From the NCBI RefSeq assembly GCF_035961655.1, contig NZ_CP108393.1:4855001-4919000 (forward strand): DNA of 64,000 nucleotides, given 5' to 3'. The notes under the pieces were generated by a model that did no database searches, was not told the DNA's origin, and was given only the letters and a program-made list of their open reading frames with translations. Below, piece by piece: positions 22,261 to 30,538 of this stretch. This DNA is from Streptomyces sp. NBC_01317 (GTDB lineage: Bacteria > Actinomycetota > Actinomycetes > Streptomycetales > Streptomycetaceae). Within the stretch, counting starts at the first letter, position 1. Each line of letters starts with the position of its first letter. A program made the position numbers and the translations under genes.

Positions 22261-23000
22261 CGGACGACCTGGTCACCACCGCCCACGACCGGGGCATCAC
22301 CACCCTCACCCTGGACTCGCCCGCGAACCGCAACGCCCTGTCGGCGCGGCTCGTCGACGCGCTCCGCGCCGCGCTCGACGGCTGCGCCGCGGACCCCGCC
22401 GTACGGGCCGTGCTGCTCGCCCACACCGGCACCACCTTCAGCGCGGGCGCCGACCTCAAGGAACCGGCCAGCCCCTACACCTTCGTCTCCCTGATGCGGC
22501 AGATCGTGGAGCTGCCCAAACCCGTCGTCGCGCGGGTCACCGGCAAAGTCAGGGCGGGCGGTCTGGGGCTGCTCGGCGCCTGCGACCTCGCCTTCGCCGA
22601 CTGTACGGCCGCGGACTTCGCGTTCACCGAGGTACGGATCGGCGTCGCGCCCGCCGTGATCTCGCTGCCGCTCCTGCCCCGGCTCGCGCCCCGGGCGGCG
22701 GCCCGCTACTACCTCACCGGTGAACGGTTCGACGCGGCGGCGGCGGTCGCGGCGGGGATCCTCACCGAGGCGGCCCACGACGTGGACGCGGCGCTCGCGC
22801 CCGTACTCGACGGGCTGCGCAGGGCGTCCCCGCAGGGCCTCGCGGAAGCGAAGAAGCTCCTGACGGCGGACGTGCTGCGGGCGTTCGACGACCACGCCGA
22901 GGATCTCGTCCAGCGCTCGGCCTCGCTCTTCGTGTCGGCGGAGGCCCGTGAGGGCGTCGCCGCGTTCCTGGAACGGCGGGACGCGGCATGGGTGCGGTAG
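22257..23000 (+). CDS. Enoyl-CoA hydratase/isomerase family protein
   Basis: A 247-residue crotonase-fold protein. The first oxyanion-hole strand is FSAGADLKE (about residues 61-69) and the second is KVRAGGLGLLGACDLAFA (about 97-114). A glutamate in AFTEVRIGVAP is well placed as catalytic acid/base. It would hydrate the enoyl-CoA product, as AtuE or LiuC does after carboxylation. The family motif commonly reads G-x-A-x-GGG-x; here it is VRAGGLG, an acceptable variant. GTG at 22257 overlaps the ligase stop. Its last 13 bases overlap the TetR gene start at 22988, so the regulator is coupled to the operon. Confidence 0.9.
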   Translation: MTDDLVTTAHDRGITTLTLDSPANRNALSARLVDALRAALDGCAADPAVRAVLLAHTGTTFSAGADLKEPASPYTFVSLMRQIVELPKPVVARVTGKVRAGGLGLLGACDLAFADCTAADFAFTEVRIGVAPAVISLPLLPRLAPRAAARYYLTGERFDAAAAVAAGILTEAAHDVDAALAPVLDGLRRASPQGLAEAKKLLTADVLRAFDDHAEDLVQRSASLFVSAEAREGVAAFLERRDAAWVR

Positions 23001-23644
23001 CCGCCCCGAAGCAGGACCGCAGCCGGGCGACCCGGCTGCGGCTCCTGGAGGCGGCCGTGTCCTGCCTGGCCGAACACGGCTGGGCGGGCTCCACGGTCTC
23101 CGTCGTCGCCGAGCGCGCCGGGGTCTCCCGGGGCGCCGCGCAGCACCACTTCCCCACCCGCGAGGACCTGTTCACGGCCGCGGTCGAGTACGTGGCGGAG
23201 GAACGCTCCACCGCCCTGCGCGCCCTCGTCCCGGCCGGCCGGGCCCACCGCAGGCAGGCGGTGGAGGGGATCGTGGCGCTCTACACGGGCCCGCTGTTCC
23301 GCGCCGCCCTCCACCTCTGGGTCGCGGCCTCCGACGAGGAACAACTCCGCCCCCGCGTCACCGAACTGGAAGCCCGGGTAGGCCGCGAGGCCCACCGCAG
23401 CGCGGTCGCCCTCCTGGGCGCGGACGAGTCGGTACCGGGTGTACGCGAAACGGTCCAGGGCCTCCTGGACATGGCCCGGGGCCTGGGCCTGGCGACACTC
23501 CTGACGGACGACACCCCGCGCCGCACGCGGGTGGTGGCGCAGTGGTCGCACATCCTGGACGGGGTGCTGGGCGGCCCGGGGAGCGGGCCGGGAGACGGGG
23601 CGGGAGGGGGGTCGGGTGGTGGGTCGCGTGGCGGACCGGCCTGA
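22988..23644 (+). CDS. TetR/AcrR-family regulator of the operon
   Basis: A 218-residue TetR-type repressor. The N-terminal helix-turn-helix comprises TRLRLLEAAVSCLAEHGW and GVSRGAAQHHFPTREDLF (about residues 14-55), followed by an all-helical ligand domain and a Gly/Ser-rich disordered tail (about 192-218). It overlaps the end of the hydratase gene, so it is the terminal gene of the catabolic operon. It is the likely ligand of the AAGCAAGC-AC-GCTTGCTT palindrome at 13035-13052, giving feedback control relieved by an acyl-CoA intermediate. That link is inference from position. Confidence 0.9.
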   Translation: MGAVAAPKQDRSRATRLRLLEAAVSCLAEHGWAGSTVSVVAERAGVSRGAAQHHFPTREDLFTAAVEYVAEERSTALRALVPAGRAHRRQAVEGIVALYTGPLFRAALHLWVAASDEEQLRPRVTELEARVGREAHRSAVALLGADESVPGVRETVQGLLDMARGLGLATLLTDDTPRRTRVVAQWSHILDGVLGGPGSGPGDGAGGGSGGGSRGGPA

Positions 23645-23710
23645 ACGCCGCCCCGCCACCCGACCCCCGCCACTCGCCCCCACCCCGTCCCCGCGACCCG
23701 GTCACGCGCC

Positions 23711-24805
23711 TCAGAGGCCGCCGAAGCCCTCGATCTCCTCGACCGTCCGCGTCCCAGGGCCCACATAGCGGGCCGACGGCCGCACCAGGCGGCCCGTGCG
23801 CTTCTGTTCCAGGATGTGGGCCGACCAGCCCGCCGTACGGGCACACGTGAACATCGACGTGAACATGTGGGCCGGGACCTCCGCGAAGTCCAGCACGATC
23901 GCCGCCCAGAACTCCACGTTGGTCGCCAGCACCCGGTCCGGCCTGCGCGCGTGCAGTTCCTCCAGCGCCGCCTTCTCCAGCGCCTCCGCCACCTCGTAGC
24001 GCGGCGCGTCCAGTTCGCGGGCCGTACGGCGCAGGACGCGGGCCCTCGGGTCCTCCGCCCGGTAGACGCGGTGGCCGAAGCCCATCAGCCGGTCGCCCTT
24101 GTCCAGCGCCTGCTTCACGTACGCCGACGCGTCGCCCGTACGCTCGATCTCCTCGATCATGCCGAGCACCCGCGACGGGGCGCCGCCGTGCAGCGGCCCC
24201 GACATCGCGCCCACCGCGCCCGACAGCGCCGCGGCGACGTCCGCGCCGGTCGAGGCGATGACCCGGGCGGTGAACGTCGAGGCGTTCATGCCGTGCTCCG
24301 CCGCCGACGTCCAGTACGCGTCGACCGCCTTCACGTGCTTGGGGTCGGGCTCCCCGCGCCAGCGGATCATGAAGCGCTCCACGACGCTCCCCGCCTTGTC
24401 GATCTCCCGCTGCGGCACCATCGGCACGCCCTGACCGCGCGCCGACTGGGCCACGTACGACAGGGCCATCACGGCGGCCCGCGCCAGGTCGTCACGGGCC
24501 GTGGCCTCGTCGATGTCGAGGAGCGGTTTGAGCCCCCAGACGGGCGCGAGCATGGCCAGCGCGGACTGTACGTCCACCCGGATGTCACCGGAGTGGACCG
24601 GGATCGGGAAGGGCTCGGCGGCCGGCAGACCCGGGTCGAAGGCCCCGTCGACCAGCAGTCCCCAGACGTTGCCGAAGGACACCTGCCCCACCAGGTCCTC
24701 GATGTCGACGCCCCGGTAGCGGAGCGATCCGCCCTCCTTGTCCGGTTCGGCGATCTCCGTCTCGAAAGCGACGACTCCTTCGAGTCCGGGTACGAAGTCG
24801 GACAT
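23711..24805 (-). CDS. citA: Citrate synthase family protein (CitA type)
   Basis: A 364-residue type II citrate synthase that condenses oxaloacetate with acetyl-CoA (or propionyl-CoA in methylcitrate synthases). Catalytic histidines are in [10 protein letters not shown] and [14 protein letters not shown]. At the position of the classical catalytic Asp (N-V-D-F) the sequence reads [14 protein letters not shown], with Glu instead. I recall a similar variant in other actinobacterial CitA proteins but cannot confirm it. ATG 24805 is chosen because AGGAG lies 7 nt upstream; an open frame extends further. It is divergent from pdxH across 255 bp. A citrate-versus-methylcitrate role is not resolved. 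Confidence 0.88.
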   Translation of the reverse strand: MSDFVPGLEGVVAFETEIAEPDKEGGSLRYRGVDIEDLVGQVSFGNVWGLLVDGAFDPGLPAAEPFPIPVHSGDIRVDVQSALAMLAPVWGLKPLLDIDEATARDDLARAAVMALSYVAQSARGQGVPMVPQREIDKAGSVVERFMIRWRGEPDPKHVKAVDAYWTSAAEHGMNASTFTARVIASTGADVAAALSGAVGAMSGPLHGGAPSRVLGMIEEIERTGDASAYVKQALDKGDRLMGFGHRVYRAEDPRARVLRRTARELDAPRYEVAEALEKAALEELHARRPDRVLATNVEFWAAIVLDFAEVPAHMFTSMFTCARTAGWSAHILEQKRTGRLVRPSARYVGPGTRTVEEIEGFGGL

Positions 24806-25060
24806 CAGGCGGCTCCTCATGATGTGTGCGACGGGTGGTACCGGTCCGGTCACCCCGGTGATGCCCCGAACGGCGAATGGTCACCCACCGTCGGGAAGGC
24901 GGGAACGGCGGCTTCCGATGTGGGAAGGCGACAGTGCCCCGCCCCTGGATTTTGGCGGGTTCCTCCGATGCGGGGAAGCGTGATATCCGGCACAGTGCCC
25001 GATTTCATCCGGGGAGGATTGGTGGCACTCCGTGCCGGGAAGACTCGCCCCTGCGGCAAG
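24806..25060. promoter_or_regulatory. Divergent citA/pdxH intergenic region
   Basis: This 255-bp gap must hold promoters for both divergent genes. GTGGGAAGGC and TCGGGAAGGC recur in it, and CACAGTGCCC/GACAGTGCCC occur twice, about 60 bp apart, as possible direct-repeat binding sites. No convincing -35/-10 pair was identified. Confidence 0.3.
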
Positions 25061-25819
25061 ATGAGGCACGTGCCTGACTCCCTGCCTTCAGAGTTGCCTT
25101 CCGACGTGCCGTCCGACGTGTCTTCGGACCGGCCTTCGGACCGGCCTTCGGACCGGCCTTCGGACCAGCCGTCCGAGGCCCCGGATCCCGCCGTCATGCG
25201 CGAGCGGTACCGCAGCATGCCGCTGCTGGGGACGGACCTCGCCCCCGCGCCCATGGACCAGTTCACCCGCTGGTTCACGGACGCCGTGTCCGGCGGTCTG
25301 CACGAGCCGAACGCCATGATCGTGTCCACGGCCACCCGGGACGGCCGCCCGTCCTCCCGCACCGTGCTCCTCAAGGCGTACGACACCCGGGGCTTCGTCT
25401 TCTACACGAACTACACGTCCCGCAAGGGCCGGGAGATCGGGGCGAACCCGTACGTCTCGCTGCTCTTCCCCTGGCACCCGCTGGCCCGCCAGGTCATCGT
25501 GACCGGCCGGGCGGACCGGGTCGGCCGCGACGAGACGGCCGCGTACTTCCGCACCCGCCCCCACGGCTCGCAGCTGGGCGCGTGGGCCAGCGACCAGTCC
25601 AGCCCGATCGGGACGCGGGAGGAGCTGCTGGCCCGGTACGAGGACCTGGCGGCGCGCTATCCGGAGGGCGAGCAGGTGCCGGTGCCGCCGGGGTGGGGCG
25701 GGTTCCGGGTCGTCCCCGAGACGGTCGAGTTCTGGCAGGGGCACGAGAACCGGCTGCACGACCGGCTGCGGTACGTGAGCGAGGGGAAGGACTGGCGGGT
25801 GGAGCGGCTCTGCCCGTAA
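25061..25819 (+). CDS. pdxH: Pyridoxamine 5'-phosphate oxidase
   Basis: A 252-residue FMN enzyme oxidising pyridoxamine/pyridoxine 5'-phosphate to PLP. Family blocks are [57 protein letters not shown], and the C-terminal [15 protein letters not shown] that contacts PLP phosphate. The first 40 residues are unusual: a disordered tail with three S-D-R-P repeats encoded by a 12-bp tandem repeat (about 25128-25167). The start could be ATG 25061 or GTG 25070; neither has a good ribosome site, and the repeat tail is beyond the family core, which begins around [12 protein letters not shown] hairpin 54 nt after the stop can end the transcript. Confidence 0.93.
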   Translation: MRHVPDSLPSELPSDVPSDVSSDRPSDRPSDRPSDQPSEAPDPAVMRERYRSMPLLGTDLAPAPMDQFTRWFTDAVSGGLHEPNAMIVSTATRDGRPSSRTVLLKAYDTRGFVFYTNYTSRKGREIGANPYVSLLFPWHPLARQVIVTGRADRVGRDETAAYFRTRPHGSQLGAWASDQSSPIGTREELLARYEDLAARYPEGEQVPVPPGWGGFRVVPETVEFWQGHENRLHDRLRYVSEGKDWRVERLCP

Positions 25820-25872
25820 GGCCTTCCGCGACCTTCTGCCGTACGGCGGGAAAGAGGCCCGCGCACGCAGAC

Positions 25873-25935
25873 GACCCGCAAGCCGTGGTCCCTCCGAGGA
25901 GGGAGCCGGCCGGACATACCGGCGGCTTGCGGGTC
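25873..25935. terminator. Bidirectional hairpin shared by pdxH and the small minus-strand RNA
   Basis: GACCCGCAAGCCG (25873-25885) and CGGCTTGCGGGTC (25923-25935) are perfect 13-base complements. Between them TCCCTC-CGAG-GAGGGA makes a second nested hairpin. It lies after pdxH on the plus strand and after the 12-codon ORF on the minus strand, so it can terminate both. Confidence 0.65.
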
Positions 25936-26000
25936 GGGTGACTGCTTGGGATTTCGGCCGGCGACCGGCCGAGCACTTCAAGAGTGCGACTGGCAGGCCG

Positions 26001-26039
26001 TTAGCCCGCAGCCACCTCACTTGTCCGGACTGAAATCAT
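26001..26039 (-). CDS. 12-codon ORF with an extended 16S-complementary Shine-Dalgarno
   Basis: ATG at 26039 reads M-I-S-V-R-T-S-E-V-A-A-G and stops at TAA (26003-26001). Upstream, plus-strand GGATCACCTCCTTTC (26045-26059) is identical to the 3' end of bacterial 16S rRNA, so the minus-strand mRNA pairs over 15 nt instead of the usual 4-6. Several codons (ATT, TCA, ACA, AGT) and the TAA stop are uncommon for this GC-rich genome. The peptide is unlike anything I recognise. Either the peptide or the act of ribosome binding may be functional. Confidence 0.45.
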   Translation of the reverse strand: MISVRTSEVAAG

Positions 26040-26071
26040 GTTCCGGATCACCTCCTTTCGGTGTGGATGCA

Positions 26072-26100
26072 ACGTTAGGCGCCTCTCCGGGCATGCTCAA
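26072..26100 (-). promoter_or_regulatory. Promoter of the small minus-strand unit
   Basis: On the minus strand TTGAGC (26100-26095) and TAACGT (26077-26072) are separated by exactly 17 bp, close to the streptomycete HrdB consensus TTGACA-N17/18-TANNNT. Transcription would begin about 7 nt further, near 26065, leaving roughly 25 nt before the ATG at 26039, just enough for the extended Shine-Dalgarno. Confidence 0.5.
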
Positions 26101-26234
26101 GTGAATTTTGAAGGCCACCGAGATTTGTTGGACGAGGCGATTTCGGGGAACGATGTGTGTGCTGAGTCACGTTCAAGTTGAATGATCGGACGTGCGACAG
26201 CACCGGCGGAGACGTCCTGCCAGGGGGTGCCAGG

Positions 26235-27698
26235 ATGAGTGCTTCTCGAAGTGGGACCACCAGCGCGCCCGGGCCGGACGAGCCGGGTTCCGCGCCCGGC
26301 TCCGGCCCCGGTGCCGGAGCCGTACCGGAAACGGAACCGGAACCGGCGCGCGACGGTCCGGGCTCCGACCTGCTCGCGGCCCTGCTCGACGGCATGGACG
26401 CCGCGCTCTGCGCCTTCGACGCGGGCGGCGTGATCACGCACTGGAACCGCGAGGCGGAGCGGGTCCTCGGCTGGTCGGCCGCGGAGGCCGTCGGCCGGCA
26501 CGGCTTCGCGGGCTGGGCGGTGCGGACGGCCGACGCCGGCGAGGTGCAGGGCAGGCTGATGGCCGCGATGGACGCGCCGGGCCGCCAGGTCCACGAGTTC
26601 GCGCTGCTGCGCAAGGACGGCGGCCGGGTGCTCGTACGGACCCAGTCGGCCGGGGTGCGCGCCGCGGACGGCAAGCCCGCGGGGGTGTACTGCGCGTTCA
26701 GCGAGGTCCACGCGCAGATCGATCTGGAACGGTCCATAGCACTCAGCGAGGCCCTCTTCGACGAGGCCTCCTGGGGTGTGGTCCTCCTCGACGTCGACCT
26801 GCGGCCGACCGTCGTCAACGCGCACGCGGCGCGGGCGCTCGGTTCCGGGCGTACGTCCGTGCTCGGCCGGCCCCTCGGCGAGCTGATCACCCAGGGCGTC
26901 GAGGAGGTCGAGGGCGCGCTCCACCACGTCCTGGCCGAGGGCGCGCCCCGCGACCTGGTCGAGCTGTGGGTCACGGTCCGTACGGCGGAGGGCGGCCGGC
27001 GGCGCCGGTGCTGGCGCAGCGGGTTCCTGCGGCTGGCGTCCCCGCTGGCGGAGGAGCCGGTGCCGCTGGGCGTGAGCTGGATGTTCCAGGACATCACGGA
27101 GACGAAGCTGGCGGCGCAGGACGCGGACCGGCTGCGGTTCCGCTCCAGTCAGCTGCACCGGGCCGCGCGGGCGGCGTCGGAGTGCGAGGACCCGGCGGAG
27201 GCGGCGACGGTCCATCTGGACTTCGCGCTGGCGGGCTTCGCGGACCACGCGCTGCTCGACCTGGTGGTCGAGGGGGACCGCCCGGCGGCGTTTGTCGCCT
27301 CGGCGACGGACGCGCCGGTACGGCTGGTCCGGGCGGCGGCGACGCCTTCCGGCGGGGGTGTGGGGCCGGGCATGCCGCTGGTCACGGGCGGGATTCCGGT
27401 GCGGTACGGGGACGGGCACCCGGCGCTCCAGGCGATGGACCGGATCGGTTCGGTCCGGGCGAGCGCGCCGGGCGGCGCCGCCGCACCGCCCACGTGGGCG
27501 GTGTCGCGGCAGTGGCCGCCGGACACGGTGCACGCGCTGTGCACGGTGCTGAGGAGCCGGGGGAGGTCGCTGGGCGTGGTGACGTTCCTGCGGAGCGCGA
27601 GCCGCCCGGCGTTCGAACGCCCCGACGCGGTGTACGCGGAGGACGTGACGCTCCGGGTGGCGGCCTCCCTGGACCTCGCACGAGAGCTACGCGAGTAG
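26235..27698 (+). CDS. PAS-domain sensor protein without output domain
   Basis: A 487-residue cytoplasmic protein. After a disordered Pro/Glu/Gly-rich start (1-45) comes a PAS domain (about 50-165: ALCAFDAGGVITHWNREAER). A second PAS-like domain follows (about 165-295: GVVLLDVDLRPTVVNAHAAR, ending in the WMFQDITETKLAAQ PAC block). The last part (about 305-487) resembles a GAF domain. Streptomyces has many PAS-GAF-SpoIIE phosphatases. Here the frame stops after the GAF-like part, so the PP2C output domain is absent or the protein acts by binding. ATG 26235 is preceded by CAGGGGG. A hairpin terminator follows immediately. No TM helix is seen. Confidence 0.75.
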   Translation: MSASRSGTTSAPGPDEPGSAPGSGPGAGAVPETEPEPARDGPGSDLLAALLDGMDAALCAFDAGGVITHWNREAERVLGWSAAEAVGRHGFAGWAVRTADAGEVQGRLMAAMDAPGRQVHEFALLRKDGGRVLVRTQSAGVRAADGKPAGVYCAFSEVHAQIDLERSIALSEALFDEASWGVVLLDVDLRPTVVNAHAARALGSGRTSVLGRPLGELITQGVEEVEGALHHVLAEGAPRDLVELWVTVRTAEGGRRRRCWRSGFLRLASPLAEEPVPLGVSWMFQDITETKLAAQDADRLRFRSSQLHRAARAASECEDPAEAATVHLDFALAGFADHALLDLVVEGDRPAAFVASATDAPVRLVRAAATPSGGGVGPGMPLVTGGIPVRYGDGHPALQAMDRIGSVRASAPGGAAAPPTWAVSRQWPPDTVHALCTVLRSRGRSLGVVTFLRSASRPAFERPDAVYAEDVTLRVAASLDLARELRE

Positions 27699-27711
27699 CG
27701 CGCGGGCCGAA

Positions 27712-27748
27712 GACCGCCGGACGGGCCGACAGGGCCCGTCCGGCGGTC
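27712..27748. terminator. Perfect 16-bp hairpin terminator
   Basis: GACCGCCGGACGGGCC (27712-27727) and its exact complement (27733-27748) enclose a 5-nt loop, 13 nt after the PAS-protein stop and between convergent genes (the SulP gene ends at 27812 on the minus strand). It probably terminates both transcripts. The region 27780-27815 then repeats CCGTCAGGC/CTGTCAGCC several times. Confidence 0.75.
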
Positions 27749-27811
27749 GGGGAACGGTGTGTCGGGAGGGGCGGGGGCGTCAGGCCGTCAAGCTGTCAGC
27801 CCGTCAGGCCG

Positions 27812-29332
27812 TCAGCCCGAGCCCGTCGTCCTCTCGTCCACGCCCCGGGCCCGTGGCACCGCCGCCGCCGGGGGCAGCAGCCGTACGGGCTCCGTCTCCG
27901 CGTCGTTGTGCCGCAGGGCCCAGTTCTCCAGCGCGATGCGGCACGCGTGGTCGAGGTGGCGCAGACCCATCAGGTCCAGCTCGATGGGACGGTCCTTCGG
28001 GAGGTCCTCCAACTCCTCCATTATCCGCGGCAGTCGCAGGAACGTGGCGTTGCCGGTGACCGACACCACCAGCCGGCCGCCGGTCAGCTCCCGTACGTCG
28101 ACGTGCAGGTGGGAGATCTCCCACGCCGTCTTCACCACCGCGAGGAGCAGTCCGAGGACCACTCCCTCGAAGAGGTTGGTGACGAGGATCGCCACCGCCG
28201 TGATCGCGAGGACCACGGCCTCGCCCCGGTGCTCGCGCCACAGCGGCACCAGGTCCTTCACCGGGACGAGCTTGCAGCCGGCGTACACCAGCACACCCGC
28301 CAGCGAGGCGAGCGGGATGACACCGATGGCGGCCGGGAGCAGCGCCGCGAACAGCAGCAGCCACAGGCCGTGCAGGATGCGGGAGAGCGAAGTCCGCGCC
28401 CCTGCCTGGACGTTGGCGGCGCTGCGGACGATGACGGCGGTCATGGGCAGCGCGCCGAGCGCCCCGCAGACCGTGTTCCCCACGCCCTGCGCCATGAGTT
28501 CCTTGTTGTAGTTCGTACGCGGCCCGTCGTGCATCCGGTCGACGGCGGCGGCGCTGAACAGGCTCTCGGCGGAGGCGATCAGGGTGAAGGCGAGCAGGGT
28601 GCCGATACCCGCGACCCCGGCGAGCACGCCGAAGTCGCCGAGGCCCGGCGGCTGGACGGAGGCCAGCAGCCCCCGTACCTCCACCTTGGCGAGCGGCAGG
28701 TCGAACACGATCGTCACCCCGGTGGCCAGCGCGACGGCCGCCAGGGGACCCGGGACGGCCCGCACGCGGTCCGGGAAGCGGGGCCAGAGCACCAGGACGG
28801 CGACCGTCCCCGCGCCGACGAGGAACGCGGTGAGCGTCGTACCGTCGGTGACGATGTCCCAGGCCAGGCCGGGCAGCCCGGCGAGTTTGCCGAGGCCGCC
28901 GGACGGCTGCGCGGTGTCCGCCATGGCGTACACCTGTCCGAGGATGAGGACGAGGCCGATGCCCGCGAGCATCCCCTGGACGACGGCGACCGAGATGGCC
29001 CGGAACCAGCGGCCGAACCCGAGCGCGCCCAGGGCCAGTTGGAGCAGGCCGGAGACGAGCACGATGGCACCGAGCGCGCCGGTGCCGAACTCCTTCACGG
29101 CTTCGTACACGAGCACGGTCAGGCCGGCGGCCGGGCCGCTGACCTGGAGTGAGCTCCCCGGCAGGAAGCCGACGACGAGCCCGCCGACGATACCGGTGAC
29201 CAGGCCCAGTTCGGCCGGGACCCCGGAGGCGACGGCGACGCCGACACACAGGGGGAGAGCGACGAGAAAGACGACGAGGGACGCGAGAATGTCGCGCCTC
29301 AGGACCCGGGGGTCCTTCAACAGCGTGAGCAT
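27812..29332 (-). CDS. SulP-family anion (probable bicarbonate/sulfate) transporter
   Basis: A 506-residue SulP permease. Around ten to twelve hydrophobic helices begin at DILASLVVFLVALPLCVGVA, with the substrate-binding loop GSSLQVSGPAAGLTVLVYEA. A cytoplasmic STAS-like domain occupies about residues 385-475 (HLHVDVRELTGGRLVVSVTG...LDLMGLRHLDHAC). It follows a beta-carbonic anhydrase gene on the same strand by 73 bp; SulP-carbonic anhydrase pairs or fusions usually handle bicarbonate. The STAS part lacks the DSSG phosphorylation serine of anti-anti-sigma factors. ATG 29332 has AGGAA about 8 nt upstream. Sulfate remains an alternative substrate. Confidence 0.88.
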   Translation of the reverse strand: MLTLLKDPRVLRRDILASLVVFLVALPLCVGVAVASGVPAELGLVTGIVGGLVVGFLPGSSLQVSGPAAGLTVLVYEAVKEFGTGALGAIVLVSGLLQLALGALGFGRWFRAISVAVVQGMLAGIGLVLILGQVYAMADTAQPSGGLGKLAGLPGLAWDIVTDGTTLTAFLVGAGTVAVLVLWPRFPDRVRAVPGPLAAVALATGVTIVFDLPLAKVEVRGLLASVQPPGLGDFGVLAGVAGIGTLLAFTLIASAESLFSAAAVDRMHDGPRTNYNKELMAQGVGNTVCGALGALPMTAVIVRSAANVQAGARTSLSRILHGLWLLLFAALLPAAIGVIPLASLAGVLVYAGCKLVPVKDLVPLWREHRGEAVVLAITAVAILVTNLFEGVVLGLLLAVVKTAWEISHLHVDVRELTGGRLVVSVTGNATFLRLPRIMEELEDLPKDRPIELDLMGLRHLDHACRIALENWALRHNDAETEPVRLLPPAAAVPRARGVDERTTGSG

Positions 29333-29405
29333 GACGAGGGTTCCTAGCTGTGCGGTCCGAGAGCGGACGAGTGGTGGGGAAGGCGCCGTGCGGGCGGTGT
29401 CGCCG

Positions 29406-29990
29406 TCACAGCGGTCTGAACTCCCCGCCCAGGTCGGGCCGGTGGGCGCTGATCGCGCCGGTGTCCACTTCGTAGTACCAGGCGTGCAGGGCGAGCGTGC
29501 CCTCGGTGATCCGCTCCCGCACGGAGGGATAGCCGCGGAGGGTGTCGAGCTGGGCCGCCGCGTGGTGGCGGACGGCGTGGGCCAGGCCCTGGCCGGCCGG
29601 CAGTGAGGGCACTCCGTGGTCGAGCCAGCCTCTGACGGCGGGCAGGGCGGAGAGGTCGTCGCCGCGCACCAGGGCGCCGACCGCCCCGCAGTGGGAGTGC
29701 CCGCAGACGACGATGTCGCGGATGCCGAGCACACGCAGCGCGTATTCGATGGTCGCGGTCTCGCCGCTGGGGCGCCGTTCGTCGTAGCGGGGGACGATGT
29801 TGCCCGCCGTACGGAGCTCGAAGAGCTCGCCGGGACGGGCGCCGGTGATCAGGGACGGAATCACCCGTGAGTCCGAGCAGGTGATGAAGAGTGCCTGCGG
29901 GGTCTGCCCCGCGGCGAGTTCTCGGAATTCCTCGGGACGCTCCGCCACCTGGACGGAGAAGGAACGGGCGTGGTCGATGAGTGACTTCAT
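29406..29990 (-). CDS. Beta-class carbonic anhydrase
   Basis: A 194-residue beta-carbonic anhydrase interconverting CO2 and bicarbonate in the cytoplasm. Zinc ligands are C38 (in ITCSDSR), H98 and C101 (in CGHSHCG); the Asp-Arg dyad is D40/R42. Length is typical for the short bacterial form. GGAGG precedes the ATG at 29990 by about 9 nt. The SulP transporter follows 73 bp downstream on the same strand, suggesting an operon for bicarbonate supply, which biotin carboxylases such as the one at 17.3 kb consume. A 548-bp upstream region probably holds its promoter. Confidence 0.94.
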   Translation of the reverse strand: MKSLIDHARSFSVQVAERPEEFRELAAGQTPQALFITCSDSRVIPSLITGARPGELFELRTAGNIVPRYDERRPSGETATIEYALRVLGIRDIVVCGHSHCGAVGALVRGDDLSALPAVRGWLDHGVPSLPAGQGLAHAVRHHAAAQLDTLRGYPSVRERITEGTLALHAWYYEVDTGAISAHRPDLGGEFRPL

Positions 29991-30473
29991 GATGGCCTGC
30001 CTCCTGCAACCCTCGGTCTGGCCGGGGCGCGGTGTGGTCGGGTCAGTGGGGGGTGTGGAAAGGGTGGAGCGGGTGGACGTCCTGGGCGGCCTGTGGCCGC
30101 TGCTCCCGCCGGGTCGCGGCGGGGAGGAGGCCGGTGGAGCGGCCGCCGTGGGGTCGTCCGGGAAGCCGGGTCAGGCCGAAACGGTCCGGCGTCTGACGGC
30201 GGGCACGCGGTCGGGTCGGGATCTCACAGCTCGCCCTTTCCGTGGTGCCGCCGTCCGCCTGGGATTTCCCCGGCGCGGATCGGTCTTCCTGGGTTCTTCT
30301 TCCGGATTCCGTACGGCAAACGGCACGATGGTGTGCGCCGTCGGGCCGACAGCTCTGATGATGCAACACCTGAGCTTCCTCTACTTTGCCCGAGCATTAC
30401 CTTCGCGTGAAAGATCAAAATTTCGCCAAGCGGCGCGCGGGTGACGCAAAGTAGTGTTTTCACGTAAAACGAA
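29991..30473. promoter_or_regulatory. Long upstream region of the carbonic anhydrase operon
   Basis: No gene is supported in this stretch. Bases 30370-30470 are conspicuously A/T-rich. CTACTTTGC (30381-30389) and GCAAAGTAG (30446-30454) form a perfect 9-base inverted repeat 56 bp apart, and GTGAAA/TTTCAC motifs lie near each arm. This looks like a regulator-binding region or a looping operator. A definite promoter could not be assigned, and 29995-30360 shows nothing recognisable. Confidence 0.35.
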
Positions 30474-30514
30474 CGGCCGGGGTCCCCTGGAGCGATTCCC
30501 AGGGACCCCGGCCG
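30474..30514. terminator. Hairpin terminator of the SIS gene
   Basis: CGGCCGGGGTCCC (30474-30486) and GGGACCCCGGCCG (30502-30514) are perfect 13-base complements, with extra CTGG/CCAG pairing in the loop. It lies 25 nt beyond the stop of the minus-strand SIS gene (30539). Confidence 0.75.
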
Positions 30515-30538
30515 TGTCTTCCCGTACCGCCGGTGTCG

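Larger units (their letters stand above)
25870..26065 (-). ncRNA. Putative compact small RNA / sORF transcript (~195 nt)
   Basis: A minus-strand unit with its own promoter (TTGAGC at 26100-26095, 17-bp spacer, TAACGT at 26077-26072), predicted start near 26065, an extreme Shine-Dalgarno and a 12-codon ORF. Three hairpins follow: GCACT/AGTGC at 25973-25987, a perfect 8-3-8 stem TCGGCCGG/CCGGCCGA at 25954-25972, and the 13-bp terminator at 25873-25935. No other gene lies between promoter and terminator. It could be a dual-function RNA, a leader peptide left without its target, or a decoy for ribosomes. Existence of the transcript is inferred. Confidence 0.5.

Noticed and set aside
30224..30463. 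79-codon minus-strand frame upstream of carbonic anhydrase
   Set aside because: It covers the AT-rich regulatory patch and has no ribosome site or recognisable product.
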